From an uncultured Eubacteriales bacterium (GTDB lineage Bacteria > Bacillota > Clostridia > Oscillospirales > Acutalibacteraceae): DNA of 64,000 nt. Each line of letters starts with the position of its first letter. Within the stretch, counting starts at the first letter, position 1. The DNA is taken from assembly GCA_934486895.1 (NCBI GenBank), contig CAKSQZ010000001.1, positions 124,001-188,000 on the forward strand, written 5' to 3'. The notes beneath the pieces were generated by a model. It ran no database searches and was not told the origin of the DNA. It saw only the letters and a list, made by a program, of their open reading frames with translations. This document shows positions 34,494 to 42,838 of this stretch, piece after piece. Made by a program: the position numbers and the translations under genes.

Positions 34494-35678
34494 TTACAGC
34501 TCCATCAAGCGGTGCATTATATGACCGTCCGGGTGAGGCTCGCCGATTATTTTAAAACCGAGCTTTTCATAAAACTCCACAGCTGTCACCTGAGCGTCCA
34601 CAACTATCTTCTCAGCGCCCGAGCGTTTTGCTTCATCGATCAGAGCCGACACAATATCTTTGCCGACCGACAGGCCTCTGTACTGCGGCAAAACCGCTAT
34701 TCTTCCGATCTTGAATTTGCCGCCGCCCTCATTTACAACCCGTCCGCAGGCTATCGCTCTGCCGCAGTCAAATGCGGCTATGTGCAAAACATTGTCGGAA
34801 AATTCATCGAATTTATCAAACTCGACTTGATGAGCATAACCCTGTTCACTGCAAAAGACCTGCTCTCTGACATTGCGAACGCCGTCAAATTCCGACTTTT
34901 TGATAATTCTCGGCGAATACCAATCTATATCGCGGCTATCAAAAACAGGGCCCGCTTTGCAGACCTGCTTATAGCCCTCAAAATCGCGGGTTTTGACCTT
35001 GCACACACAGCAGACACACGCGCCGACTCCGCAGCCCATGCGTTCCTCAAGCGAAACATAGCACAAAACGCCTCTTTTTTTGCAGGCGCGATGAACGGCG
35101 GAAAGCATAACGACAGGGCCGCACGCCATAACACAATCGGTGTCGGTATCGGCTAAAATGTCGGTCACAAAGCCTTTTTTGCCATACGAACCGTCATCGG
35201 TGCAGACTGCGACTTCATCGGCATATTTTTTAAATTCATCTTCCAAAATAACAAGGTCTTTTGTTCTCGCGCCGAGAATGACCTTTGTTTTGATACCCTT
35301 CTCTGCGGCGGTTTTCAGCGTTTTGAACATCGGCGGAATTCCGATGCCTCCGCCGATAAGTGTCAGTTTCTTTACACCGTCCGGCATTGAAAAGCCGTTG
35401 CCGAGCGGGCCGAAAACCTCGAGAGTATCGCCTGCGCTTCGCTCGGACAGCCACTTTGTGCCGCCGCCCTTGACCTGATAAACAAATCTTACAACACCGT
35501 TGCCGCTGTCGCAAATCGAGATCGGCCTGCGAAGCATCTTACCGTCACACAAAATGTTTGCGAACTGACCGCACCCTGCCTTTTCGGCAATAAACTCCGA
35601 TCGCACGGTGAGATCAAAAATATCGGGAGCGATAAGCTTGTTTTCAAGCACCTCGCATTTTTCGTCAATATATTTCAT
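34494..35678 (-). CDS. PyrK-type dihydroorotate dehydrogenase electron-transfer subunit fused to a GNAT acetyltransferase
   Basis: The 394-residue protein has two parts. Residues 1-255 match PyrK: an FAD domain (RRPISICD, VYQVKGGGTKWLS), the NAD loop LIGGGIGIPPM near residue 107, and a [2Fe-2S] site using Cys216, Cys221, Cys224 and Cys240. Residues of about 258-394 form a GNAT N-acetyltransferase with the acetyl-CoA loop AVLPQYRGLSVGKDIV (about 328-343) and EFYEKLGFKIIGEPH. The frame is continuous and I see no stop or shift at the joint. PyrK normally partners PyrD, which is not in the window. ATG 35678 with GAGG six bases upstream is preferred over one at 35690. Confidence 0.9.
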   Translation of the reverse strand: MKYIDEKCEVLENKLIAPDIFDLTVRSEFIAEKAGCGQFANILCDGKMLRRPISICDSGNGVVRFVYQVKGGGTKWLSERSAGDTLEVFGPLGNGFSMPDGVKKLTLIGGGIGIPPMFKTLKTAAEKGIKTKVILGARTKDLVILEDEFKKYADEVAVCTDDGSYGKKGFVTDILADTDTDCVMACGPVVMLSAVHRACKKRGVLCYVSLEERMGCGVGACVCCVCKVKTRDFEGYKQVCKAGPVFDSRDIDWYSPRIIKKSEFDGVRNVREQVFCSEQGYAHQVEFDKFDEFSDNVLHIAAFDCGRAIACGRVVNEGGGKFKIGRIAVLPQYRGLSVGKDIVSALIDEAKRSGAEKIVVDAQVTAVEFYEKLGFKIIGEPHPDGHIMHRLMEL

Positions 35679-35686
35679 ACCGCACC

Positions 35687-36691
35687 TCATTTCAAAGTTT
35701 GTATATCGAGCGTTGCTCTTGCGTTCAGATCGAGTCCGCCGCGTGTTCCGGCGAGATATTCATAGTAGCCCTGAACGCCGACCATTGCCGCATTATCTCC
35801 GCAAAGAGAAAGCGGGGGGCAATAAAACCTGATCCCGTTTTGCCGGCACTCGGCTTCAAATCTCGATCGGATCTCGCTGTTCGCCGAAACTCCGCCTGCG
35901 AGTGCGAGCGTTTTACACCCTGTTTTTTGAATGGCAAGCATTGTGTGGCTCAAAAGAATATCGCAGACCGTTTTGCGAACGCAGGCGCACATTTTAGGCA
36001 CATCTACCTTTTCGCCTTTTTGCGAGAGGTTGTTGATAGTGTTTAAAACCGCGGTCTTGAGTCCCGAAAAGCTGAAATCAAGATCATTTTTCTCGATTTT
36101 CGGTTTCGGCAGTTTATATTCATCGCCGCTGCCCATTGCCGTCTTATCCATGTGAACACCGCCTGGATACGGCAAGCCCATTGCCCTTGCGGTCTTATCG
36201 AAGCATTCGCCTGCCGCATCGTCCCTCGTTCTTGCGATTATTTCAAAATCGGTATAGTCTTTCACAAGCACGATATGGCTGTGACCGCCGGATATAACAA
36301 GTGCCAAAAACGGCGGCTTCAGATCCGTGCCGACATAGTTCGCTGCAATATGCGAGCGCAGATGATGAACGGGAATAAGCGGCAGCCCCGCTGTGTAGGC
36401 AACGCCCTTTGCAAAGCCGACTCCGCAAAGCAGAGAGCCGATCAGTCCCGGTGCATAGGTCACTGCAACAGCGTCTATATCGCGAATGGTCATCTCAGCG
36501 TCAGAAAGCGCTTTTTCATAGAGCGCACCGATGTTTTCAATATGTCTGCGCGACGCTATCTCCGGCACGACTCCGCCGTAGAGCGTATGCTCGTCCACCT
36601 GAGAGGCGATAACGCTCGATATTATCGAGCGCTCATTGACAACGGCGACCGCCGTATCGTCGCACGAGCTTTCTATTGCAAGAATGTTCAT
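35687..36691 (-). CDS. tsaD: tRNA N6-adenosine threonylcarbamoyltransferase TsaD
   Basis: TsaD transfers the threonylcarbamoyl group to A37 of ANN-decoding tRNAs. The 334-residue protein starts MNILAIESSCDDTAVAVV, has the metal-binding His110 and His114 (VHHLRSH), VISGGHSHIVLVKD, PYPGGVHMDK and LALAGGVSANSEIR. It lies in an overlapping pair with rimI (4 nt). TsaB and TsaE are not encoded in the window. Its product is the substrate of MtaB at 29994. Confidence 0.97.
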   Translation of the reverse strand: MNILAIESSCDDTAVAVVNERSIISSVIASQVDEHTLYGGVVPEIASRRHIENIGALYEKALSDAEMTIRDIDAVAVTYAPGLIGSLLCGVGFAKGVAYTAGLPLIPVHHLRSHIAANYVGTDLKPPFLALVISGGHSHIVLVKDYTDFEIIARTRDDAAGECFDKTARAMGLPYPGGVHMDKTAMGSGDEYKLPKPKIEKNDLDFSFSGLKTAVLNTINNLSQKGEKVDVPKMCACVRKTVCDILLSHTMLAIQKTGCKTLALAGGVSANSEIRSRFEAECRQNGIRFYCPPLSLCGDNAAMVGVQGYYEYLAGTRGGLDLNARATLDIQTLK

Positions 36692-37125
36692 TTTTCCTCC
36701 CTGTTGTAAAGCGTCATAATAAGCGCGTCCTCTGTGGGTGCGGTGTAGAAACCGCGCCTTTTCCCCTGCTCTTTGAAGCCGAACAGGCGATAAAGCGAAA
36801 TCGCCGCTTTGTTTGAAGCACGCACTTCAAGCGTTATAAAATCATCGTTTTTACATTCGTCGATAACAGCTTTGATAAGCGCCTTTGCAATGCCCTGCCG
36901 GCGGTATTCCCGCCGCACGGCAATATTATCGATATATGCCTGTCCCGCCACTCGATTGACGCCGATATATCCGCAAAGCGTGTCGCCGAAGATAACGCCG
37001 AAGAAAACATGCCCCGCATTTATCGAGCTTATGATGCTCTGCTCGCTCCACGGGTGGGCAAAACATTCTTTTTCGATCTCGGCTATAACAGCGGCGGATG
37101 CCTTTGATAAAACTACTGTTTCCAT
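36688..37125 (-). CDS. rimI: Ribosomal protein S18-alanine N-acetyltransferase (RimI)
   Basis: The 145-residue GNAT protein begins METVVLSKASAAVIAEIEKE with CFAHPWSEQSI, typical of RimI. The acetyl-CoA loop AVRREYRRQGIAKALIKAV is near residue 70, and LEVRASNKAAISLYRLFGF is near residue 98. RimI acetylates the N-terminus of S18. It overlaps tsaD by 4 nt and the phosphatase gene upstream by 13 nt. The tsaD-rimI pairing is common in Firmicutes. Confidence 0.9.
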   Translation of the reverse strand: METVVLSKASAAVIAEIEKECFAHPWSEQSIISSINAGHVFFGVIFGDTLCGYIGVNRVAGQAYIDNIAVRREYRRQGIAKALIKAVIDECKNDDFITLEVRASNKAAISLYRLFGFKEQGKRRGFYTAPTEDALIMTLYNREEK

Positions 37126-37523
37126 TGCTTTTCTATCAGATTGGCAAGGCTGTCAGCGCAGGCACGGTATCGGTCGAGGTCTCCGCCGTAGGGATCGGGC
37201 ACTTCGCCTATCATGAGAATTTTATCGGGGGCTATCCCCGCCGACTGCAATGCCGTCTTGTGCGCCGCGGTCATCGGAATTATCAGATCGGCGTTCTGTG
37301 CCATTTCAAACGTTAAAAGCTTTGAGCGATGGCTGGATATATCGATACCGCGCTCAGCCATAGCCTTTATCGCGTTTTCGCTTGCGGGCTGTCCTTCCTG
37401 TGCCAAAAGGCCTGCGCTGTCGCACAAATGCCCGATCGAATTTTTTTTGAAAAAATCACTCGCCAGTGCCGCCGCCATCGGACTGCGGCAGGTGTTGCCT
37501 GTACAAACAAAAAGTATTTTCAT
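37113..37523 (-). CDS. Low-molecular-weight protein arginine/tyrosine phosphatase
   Basis: The 136-residue protein begins MKILFVCTGNTCRSPMA, with the CX5R loop at Cys7-Arg13 including Cys12, and has the general-acid Asp in VPDPYGG near residue 110. Firmicutes members of this type (YwlE-like) remove phosphate from arginine; others act on tyrosine. The Thr after the first Gly-rich loop residue is the feature often linked with YwlE, but I would not assign it firmly. It overlaps rimI by 13 nt and lies 1 bp after the ProX-like gene stop. Confidence 0.88.
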   Translation of the reverse strand: MKILFVCTGNTCRSPMAAALASDFFKKNSIGHLCDSAGLLAQEGQPASENAIKAMAERGIDISSHRSKLLTFEMAQNADLIIPMTAAHKTALQSAGIAPDKILMIGEVPDPYGGDLDRYRACADSLANLIEKQWKQ

Positions 37524-37524
37524 T

Positions 37525-38076
37525 CTAAACCCTCACAATGCCGTAATCCACGCCGAGAGCCGGCATAATAACATTCAGGACATCATCGGTTCTGAGCTTT
37601 AAGCTGCTTGTGTTTATACACGGGTGGCAGCCGAAAAACTCCTCATGCGTCAGCTCCTCATCAAAGAAAAGATGCACCTTATGATCTTTATCGTTCATCA
37701 TACCGAGCACGCTGACCGAACCCGGAGTTAAGTTCAGCAGCTCCTCCATTTTATCTGCAGGCGCAAAAGAAAGCCTTGAAACACCGATGCGCTTTGAAAA
37801 ATCGGCTGTTACAAAGTGCTTTTCACCGGGGAGCGTGAGCATATAAAACTCGGTCTTTTTGCGGTTGCACAAAAACAGGTTTTTGCAGATATGGACTCCG
37901 AGAGCCTCGGCTATTTCATCGCACTCGCCGCACTGCGCCGAAACGAGCGGTTCGTGATCGACGCCCTCATAATGCACACAAAGCCGATCGAGCAGATCAT
38001 ATACAGCTTTCTCTTTTTCGAGCCTGCTGCCGTCCTTCGGTCGGCCGACAAATTTTTGACCTTTCAAAATGGGCAT
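37525..38076 (-). CDS. ProX-type prolyl-tRNA editing deacylase
   Basis: The 183-residue protein has the YbaK/ProX fold: VHYEGVDHEPLVSAQCGE, LGVHICKNLFLCNRKKTEFY, LPGEKHFVTADFSKRIGVSRLSF, LTPGSVSVLGMMND and HPCINTSSLKL near the C-terminus. Proteins of this type hydrolyse Ala-tRNAPro or related mischarged tRNAs. They stand alone when prolyl-tRNA synthetase lacks its editing insert. ATG 38076 has AAGGAAGG upstream. Neighbours do not help refine the substrate. Confidence 0.85.
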   Translation of the reverse strand: MPILKGQKFVGRPKDGSRLEKEKAVYDLLDRLCVHYEGVDHEPLVSAQCGECDEIAEALGVHICKNLFLCNRKKTEFYMLTLPGEKHFVTADFSKRIGVSRLSFAPADKMEELLNLTPGSVSVLGMMNDKDHKVHLFFDEELTHEEFFGCHPCINTSSLKLRTDDVLNVIMPALGVDYGIVRV

Positions 38077-38090
38077 TTAAATTCCTTCCT

Positions 38091-38837
38091 TCATACGACT
38101 CTGTCGCAATAAACGACATAGCGGTGCGAATTTATGCGATACGGCGTGCAGGTGAACAAGGTCAGCATATCGCGGTTTTTTTGAATCAGCACCTTTTTTA
38201 TATCGTTCGGCAGAATTTTTGTTATTTCGCTCACTTTATAGTGCAGAGTTTCCCATGAGTTTGTTAGATAAACATCGTCTCCCGCTTCGAGCTTGTCGAT
38301 ATACCGAAACATTTTCTTGCCGTCCCATCCGCGGTGTGCGGCAATAACGCAGTTTGTATTATTGCCGCCGATAGGCATAGATGTTTTGGATAGGTGGACG
38401 GCGCCGTAATTCATATTATTTCTCGAAGCGCCGAGTCTGATGGATATTTGAAGGTCCATTTTCGGGATCTTCAAATATCCGACCATATTATTTTCAATAC
38501 CGTATTTCGAGAGATCGAAATCCGATTTTTCATAGGAAAACGGGTCTTTCAGGTCGCTTTGGCCTGTTTTATAAAGGTTTTCGTTGTACTGCCTGAAAGC
38601 CTCGTAAAGCTCAGGCAGATAGGTCTTATGAGGATCAACGACCGTCTCATCGCAGCGCGTCTCCTCGAAATGATCGATATCCGCCGCTGTTTTAAGATCA
38701 TTGAAGAAATCATTGGCATAAGGGAACATCAGCACGCCTATTCCCGCGAGCAGCATCAAAGAAGCGATGACCGTGAGCGCAATTTTAAGTTTGCTCTTCT
38801 TCGGTTTCGCTGTTGTCCTGTCGGTTTGGCGGTTCAT
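38091..38837 (-). CDS. Class C-like sortase (first of two)
   Basis: Sortases cut surface proteins at an LPxTG-like signal and join them to the wall or to pilin subunits. The 248-residue protein has an N-terminal membrane anchor (residues of about 18-42). Its catalytic triad is His in VIAAHRGW, Cys in LFTCTPYRINSH and Arg in SHRYVVYC. The TCTPY(G/R)(I/V)NSHR sequence is that of class C (pilus) sortases, although this copy lacks a C-terminal membrane segment. It overlaps the next sortase by 53 nt and is its downstream partner. No LPxTG substrate or pilin gene is present nearby. Confidence 0.88.
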   Translation of the reverse strand: MNRQTDRTTAKPKKSKLKIALTVIASLMLLAGIGVLMFPYANDFFNDLKTAADIDHFEETRCDETVVDPHKTYLPELYEAFRQYNENLYKTGQSDLKDPFSYEKSDFDLSKYGIENNMVGYLKIPKMDLQISIRLGASRNNMNYGAVHLSKTSMPIGGNNTNCVIAAHRGWDGKKMFRYIDKLEAGDDVYLTNSWETLHYKVSEITKILPNDIKKVLIQKNRDMLTLFTCTPYRINSHRYVVYCDRVV

Positions 38838-39873
38838 CTTCCTTCTCCTTTTGCTTTTTCTTTCGCATTTTACGAATGATTATCAGAATGCAGGTTATGA
38901 TTATCAGCAGCAGTGACGGCAGAAGTATTCCCCAAGGTCCGAGGAACACGCCTTGGTTTGAAACCTCGCTGACGCTTTCTTTCTGACCGCCGGGAATGAC
39001 AACTGTTCTCTGAGTGCTGTCCGGCACCTCGACCTTCTTTATTTCCTGCTTTGTTTTATCATCAACTTTAAAATGTTCGCCTCTTACAACAAGCCTGTGC
39101 GAATTTATACCGTAAGGATAGCAGGTTATCAGAGAGCAAAGATCCTTGCCGCGCTCGATCGTGAGGCGGGAAGTATCCTCCGGTTCGATAATAAACACAT
39201 CCACAACTTTATAAGCGAGCCTTTTATTAAGGACATGGATATAAAACTCATCGTCTTTTTGAACATCGATAAGATTATCAAACATTTCAGACTGTGCGAT
39301 GCCCGTGTGCCCTGTTATAAGGCAGTGGGTGTTTATACCGCCGACAGGGAGAGACGAACCCTCGATATGTCCGAGACCGAGCTGTAGCGAACGGGTGCTC
39401 GTTGTATGATAAACAGGCAGTTTGACGCTGATCTTCGGAATCTCTACATAAGCCATGATATCGCCCTCTAAAGTGAGGATGTTCTCATAGTTCTGCTTAT
39501 CCGCCTGCTTGTTATATTCGACCGCCTGTTCCCACTGCTTTTGCAGATCCTTATCGGTCATTGTGAGAATTTTGTCATCGTATTTATTGATGACGGAGAT
39601 CTGGCTGTTCTTTGTTATGATATCGCTGATCGAGGGATAAAACATGATCGCGAGTCCGAGGATAAGCAATATCAGAATGATGATGTAAAGTAAAGCCGAG
39701 CGGCGTTTTTCCTTCTTTGTTCTTTCCGGTTTCGGGGGTGTTTCTCCGCGCTCTATTGCCTTTTCATACTCTGCTTTTCTGAGCTTTTCAAGGCGGTGCT
39801 GCGCGATCTCTCTCGCAAGCTCTCTCTGCCTGCGCTTTTGCTTTTGTTTTTTGCGTTCTCCACGCTTGCCCAT
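38785..39873 (-). CDS. Class C sortase (second)
   Basis: The 362-residue protein has an Arg/Lys-rich cytoplasmic N-terminus (residues 1-55), a membrane segment, a sortase domain with ITGHTGIAQSEMF (His), LITCYPYGINSHRLVVRG (Cys and Arg), and a second membrane segment near the C-terminus (LLPSLLLIIITCILIII). It has the two-anchor layout and ILEVPLK-type IPKISVKLPVYH region of pilus sortases. Its C-terminal tail is highly charged. ATG 39873 has AAAGGAGG. Upstream is cysS. Together with the shorter sortase it implies pilus or surface-protein assembly with substrates encoded elsewhere. Confidence 0.9.
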   Translation of the reverse strand: MGKRGERKKQKQKRRQRELAREIAQHRLEKLRKAEYEKAIERGETPPKPERTKKEKRRSALLYIIILILLILGLAIMFYPSISDIITKNSQISVINKYDDKILTMTDKDLQKQWEQAVEYNKQADKQNYENILTLEGDIMAYVEIPKISVKLPVYHTTSTRSLQLGLGHIEGSSLPVGGINTHCLITGHTGIAQSEMFDNLIDVQKDDEFYIHVLNKRLAYKVVDVFIIEPEDTSRLTIERGKDLCSLITCYPYGINSHRLVVRGEHFKVDDKTKQEIKKVEVPDSTQRTVVIPGGQKESVSEVSNQGVFLGPWGILLPSLLLIIITCILIIIRKMRKKKQKEKEDEPPNRQDNSETEEEQT

Positions 39874-39905
39874 TTCCGCTCGCCTCCTTTCATTTTAAAA
39901 ATTTC

Positions 39906-41300
39906 TTATGCTCTTGACCAAACCGTGCCTTCTCTTGTGTCTTTTATCACAATGCCCATTGCGGTCAGTTCGTCGCGGATACTGTCCGCCTTTTGGAAAT
40001 CGCGCTGTTTTTTAGCCTCTGCACGCATCGATATGAGCTCTTCGATTCTCTCTTCGTCCTCGTGCGGCGCCGTTGTATCCTCGCCGTCGAGCAGTCCGAG
40101 CGATAAAACGCTGTCGTACTTTTCGATAATATAGCGTTTCTCAGCGTCCGGAATGTCAGCTTTCAAAACATCGTAAACCGCGGTGATGCCGAGAGATGTG
40201 TTGAGGTCGTTGCCGAGCGCGTCGTTGAACCTATCGATAAACGGCTGAGCCGCGGCTTCATCGACATCGCCCGACTTATCAAGCGATGAAATGCGCGAGC
40301 GCAGCTTTTTATATGCGACTTCGGCATTTTCAAGCCCTTCAAACGAGAACTCCTGCGCCTTGCGATAATGCGATTGTAGGCAGAAAAAACGATATGCAAG
40401 CGGATCATAGCCCTTTTCTTCGAGCAAAGAAACTGTGAGAAATTCGCCCTTTGATTTGCTCATTTTTCCGCCCTGTGTATTTAAGTGCAGAACATGGAAC
40501 CAATAGTTGCACCAGTGGTGACCGATATACGCTTCCGACTGAGCTATTTCGTTTGTGTGGTGGGGGAACTGGTTATCGATACCGCCGCAATGGATGTCGA
40601 GATATTCGCCGCTGTGCTTTAAGCTGATAGCGGAACATTCGATATGCCAGCCGGGATAACCGATACCCCACGGGCTTTCCCATTTAAGCTCCTGATCATC
40701 GAATTTGGATTTTGTGAACCAAAGAACAAAATCGGTCTTATTGCGTTTATGCACATCTTCGTCAACACTGTCGCGTACACCGATCGCAAGATCGTCCGCA
40801 TCAAAATTATTAAAGACATAATACTGCTCGAGCTTTGAAGTATCGAAATATACATTTCCGCCTGCGATATAGGCATAACCTTTATCGAGCAGTCCCTGAA
40901 CCATTTTTATAAACTCAGGGATACATGAGGTTGCAGGCTCGACGACATCGGGGCGTTTGATATTGAGCTTTTCGCAATCGGAAAAGAAAGCGTCGGTATA
41001 GAATTTCGCTATTTCCATCACCGATTTGTGCTCTCTTTTTGCGCCCTTGAGCATTTTATCCTCGCCCGTATCGGCGTCGCTCGATAAGTGGCCTACATCG
41101 GTTATATTCATAACACGGTTTACATCGTACCCCGCAAAGCGCAGATATTTCTCCAGCACATCTTCCATGATATATGTGCGAAGATTTCCGATATGCGCGA
41201 AGTGATACACTGTCGGGCCGCAGGTGTACATATTGACTTTATTGCCGCTGTGTGGCTTAAACTCCTCTTTTTTTCTTGTCAGCGAATTATAGATCAGCAT
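39906..41300 (-). CDS. cysS: Cysteinyl-tRNA synthetase
   Basis: The 464-residue class I synthetase has [19 protein letters not shown] (HIGH-like motif with the Zn-binding Cys), GWHIECSAI and [20 protein letters not shown] (Zn ligands), and the KMSKSKGEF motif ([12 protein letters not shown]) near residue 270. It charges tRNA-Cys. ATG 41300 has GGAGG upstream and overlaps cysE by 14 nt. The pair lies behind a Cys T-box, so both should be induced when charged tRNA-Cys is low. Confidence 0.98.
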   Translation of the reverse strand: MLIYNSLTRKKEEFKPHSGNKVNMYTCGPTVYHFAHIGNLRTYIMEDVLEKYLRFAGYDVNRVMNITDVGHLSSDADTGEDKMLKGAKREHKSVMEIAKFYTDAFFSDCEKLNIKRPDVVEPATSCIPEFIKMVQGLLDKGYAYIAGGNVYFDTSKLEQYYVFNNFDADDLAIGVRDSVDEDVHKRNKTDFVLWFTKSKFDDQELKWESPWGIGYPGWHIECSAISLKHSGEYLDIHCGGIDNQFPHHTNEIAQSEAYIGHHWCNYWFHVLHLNTQGGKMSKSKGEFLTVSLLEEKGYDPLAYRFFCLQSHYRKAQEFSFEGLENAEVAYKKLRSRISSLDKSGDVDEAAAQPFIDRFNDALGNDLNTSLGITAVYDVLKADIPDAEKRYIIEKYDSVLSLGLLDGEDTTAPHEDEERIEELISMRAEAKKQRDFQKADSIRDELTAMGIVIKDTREGTVWSRA

Positions 41301-41934
41301 TGTGTTTTTCCTCCGTTTGCTGTTTTTCCAGCTTTCTCAGTCTGCATTCAAGCTGGCAGATCCTCTGCGATACCGGATCTGGAACATGGATCTGATCGAG
41401 CGAATCGCAGACCCGCTCGCCGTTCATGCGGACAACGCTTGCAGGCACGCCCACCGCTGTGCAATTGGGCGGAACTTCCTCAAGTACAACTGCGCCTGCC
41501 GCAATTTTAGCATTATCACCGACTTTAAACGGGCCGAGAACTTTTGCGCCCGAGCCTATCATAACGCCGTTGCCGATAGTCGGGTGGCGCTTGCCTGTGT
41601 CCTTGCCGGTGCCGCCGAGAGTGACTCCCTGATAGATCGTTACATCGTCGCCTATCTCCGCAGTCTCTCCGATAACGACGCCCACGCCGTGGTCGATAAA
41701 CAGCCTTTTCCCGATAGTAGCGCCGGGATGGATCTCGATACCTGTCTTGCGCACGCACCGCTGAGAGATCCAGCGGGCAATGAATTTCATATTATGCCGC
41801 TGAAAAAAGTTTGCTTTGCGGTGCATTCTGACCGCTTTTACTCCCGGATACAAAAGCAATATCTCAAGCGTTGATCTCGCGGCGGGATCACGCATTTTAA
41901 CAGCTCTTATATCCTCCTTTATATTATCAAACAA
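41287..41934 (-). CDS. cysE: Serine O-acetyltransferase
   Basis: CysE makes O-acetylserine, the precursor for cysteine. The 215-residue protein has the short N-terminal helix region (MFDNIKEDIRAVKMRDPAAR) of EpsC-type enzymes, then hexapeptide repeats including IEIHPGATIGKRLFIDHGVG, VVIGETAEIGDDVTIYQGVT and LGGTGKDTGKRHPTIG. The start is a TTG at 41934, with GGTGA six bases upstream and a stop just before in frame; an ATG at 41895 would lose conserved residues. It is the first gene after the T-box and is followed by cysS. Confidence 0.95.
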   Translation of the reverse strand: MFDNIKEDIRAVKMRDPAARSTLEILLLYPGVKAVRMHRKANFFQRHNMKFIARWISQRCVRKTGIEIHPGATIGKRLFIDHGVGVVIGETAEIGDDVTIYQGVTLGGTGKDTGKRHPTIGNGVMIGSGAKVLGPFKVGDNAKIAAGAVVLEEVPPNCTAVGVPASVVRMNGERVCDSLDQIHVPDPVSQRICQLECRLRKLEKQQTEEKHNADL

Positions 41935-41959
41935 TCCTTCTCACCTTTCCCCTTAAAAA

Positions 41960-42195
41960 TCAAAAACTCCGCCGGAAAAATCCCGACGGAGGCGAAAAAT
42001 CGCGGTTCCACTCCTGTTTGTTGCTCATTCGGCGAATAACGGTGCCAGCCGCACGGCAATACTCGATAACTTTCCTGCCGCAAGCAAACGGGTGCATTCA
42101 ACCGCCTTACCCGACGCCGCTTCCAGCCTGCGACGGCGCTCTCTGTTCGGTCACGCGCGGTCTACTTCTCCCGTTTAACGCTTTTTACTTTATAA
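41960..42195 (-). promoter_or_regulatory. T-box leader, predicted cysteine-specific
   Basis: Read on the minus strand, the leader contains AGAGAGCG, GGCTGGAAGC, GGGT, a GAATGCACC stretch with a TGC (Cys) specifier, and the T-box sequence CAGGAGTGGAACCGCG. This is followed by a stem (CTCCGTCGGG/CCGGCGGAG) and a T-run at 41962-41998, the terminator. Uncharged tRNA-Cys should favour antitermination into cysE-cysS. The specifier assignment rests on position and on the genes downstream. The region 41935-42232 is occupied by this leader and its promoter. Confidence 0.93.
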
Positions 42196-42200
42196 TATAG

Positions 42201-42229
42201 ATTGTATCACACTTTTGTTAAATTGTCCA
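42201..42229 (-). promoter_or_regulatory. Promoter of the cysE-cysS T-box transcript
   Basis: TGGACA (42229-42224), a 17-bp spacer and TACAAT (42206-42201) on the minus strand immediately precede the T-box. Both boxes lie just past the pgsA stop. Confidence 0.75.
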
Positions 42230-42232
42230 CCG

Positions 42233-42811
42233 TCATTTACTCTGCATAACATATTTTTTGCAGGCAAGCAGATAATTTGTACCCGAAATGACTGTGAGCA
42301 ATGCGCTGATCCACATAAGGACCGAGCCGATAATATAAAATGCGCTCTCGATTGTCTGCCCGATCTCAAAGCAGACTTTTATCTGCTCGAACACAAGCAC
42401 CGCTATTATTGCCGCCATTTGAGCGACTGTTTTCATTTTGCCCCAGATATCCGCGGCTATAACATTGCCGTCGGACGCGGCGAGCATTCTAGCCGATGCG
42501 ACAAGCAGTTCCCTTGCAACGGCGATGAAAATGATGAAAACTATTCCGAAAACGCAGTTTTCCCGACCGATAAGACCGAGCAAAGCGGCGAAAACTAGCA
42601 GTTTATCCGCTATCGGATCAAGAAATTTGCCGAAAGTCGTCACCTGGTTGTTTTTTCTGGCGAGCAGGCCGTCGAGCATATCTGTCAGCGACGCAAGCAC
42701 GAAAAGTCCGAGCGACACCGCCATATTATAATCGAAATCGATAAGCATAACTATCAGCACTGCAGGCGCGATGATAACTCTTATCAGCGTGAGCTTATTC
42801 GGAGTGTTCAT
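42233..42811 (-). CDS. pgsA: CDP-diacylglycerol--glycerol-3-phosphate 3-phosphatidyltransferase
   Basis: PgsA makes phosphatidylglycerophosphate in the membrane. The 192-residue protein has five to six hydrophobic segments and the CDP-alcohol motif, seen as LTDMLDGLLARKNNQ followed by TFGKFLDPIADKL (about residues 42-72), with the Asp pattern D-x2-DG-x2-AR-x8-G-x3-D-x3-D. It begins MNTPNKLTLIRVIIAPAVL, typical of PgsA. It lies between rimO and the cysE T-box, all on the minus strand. Confidence 0.95.
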   Translation of the reverse strand: MNTPNKLTLIRVIIAPAVLIVMLIDFDYNMAVSLGLFVLASLTDMLDGLLARKNNQVTTFGKFLDPIADKLLVFAALLGLIGRENCVFGIVFIIFIAVARELLVASARMLAASDGNVIAADIWGKMKTVAQMAAIIAVLVFEQIKVCFEIGQTIESAFYIIGSVLMWISALLTVISGTNYLLACKKYVMQSK

Positions 42812-42838
42812 AAATATCCGGTCCTTTCAAAAAGGGAT

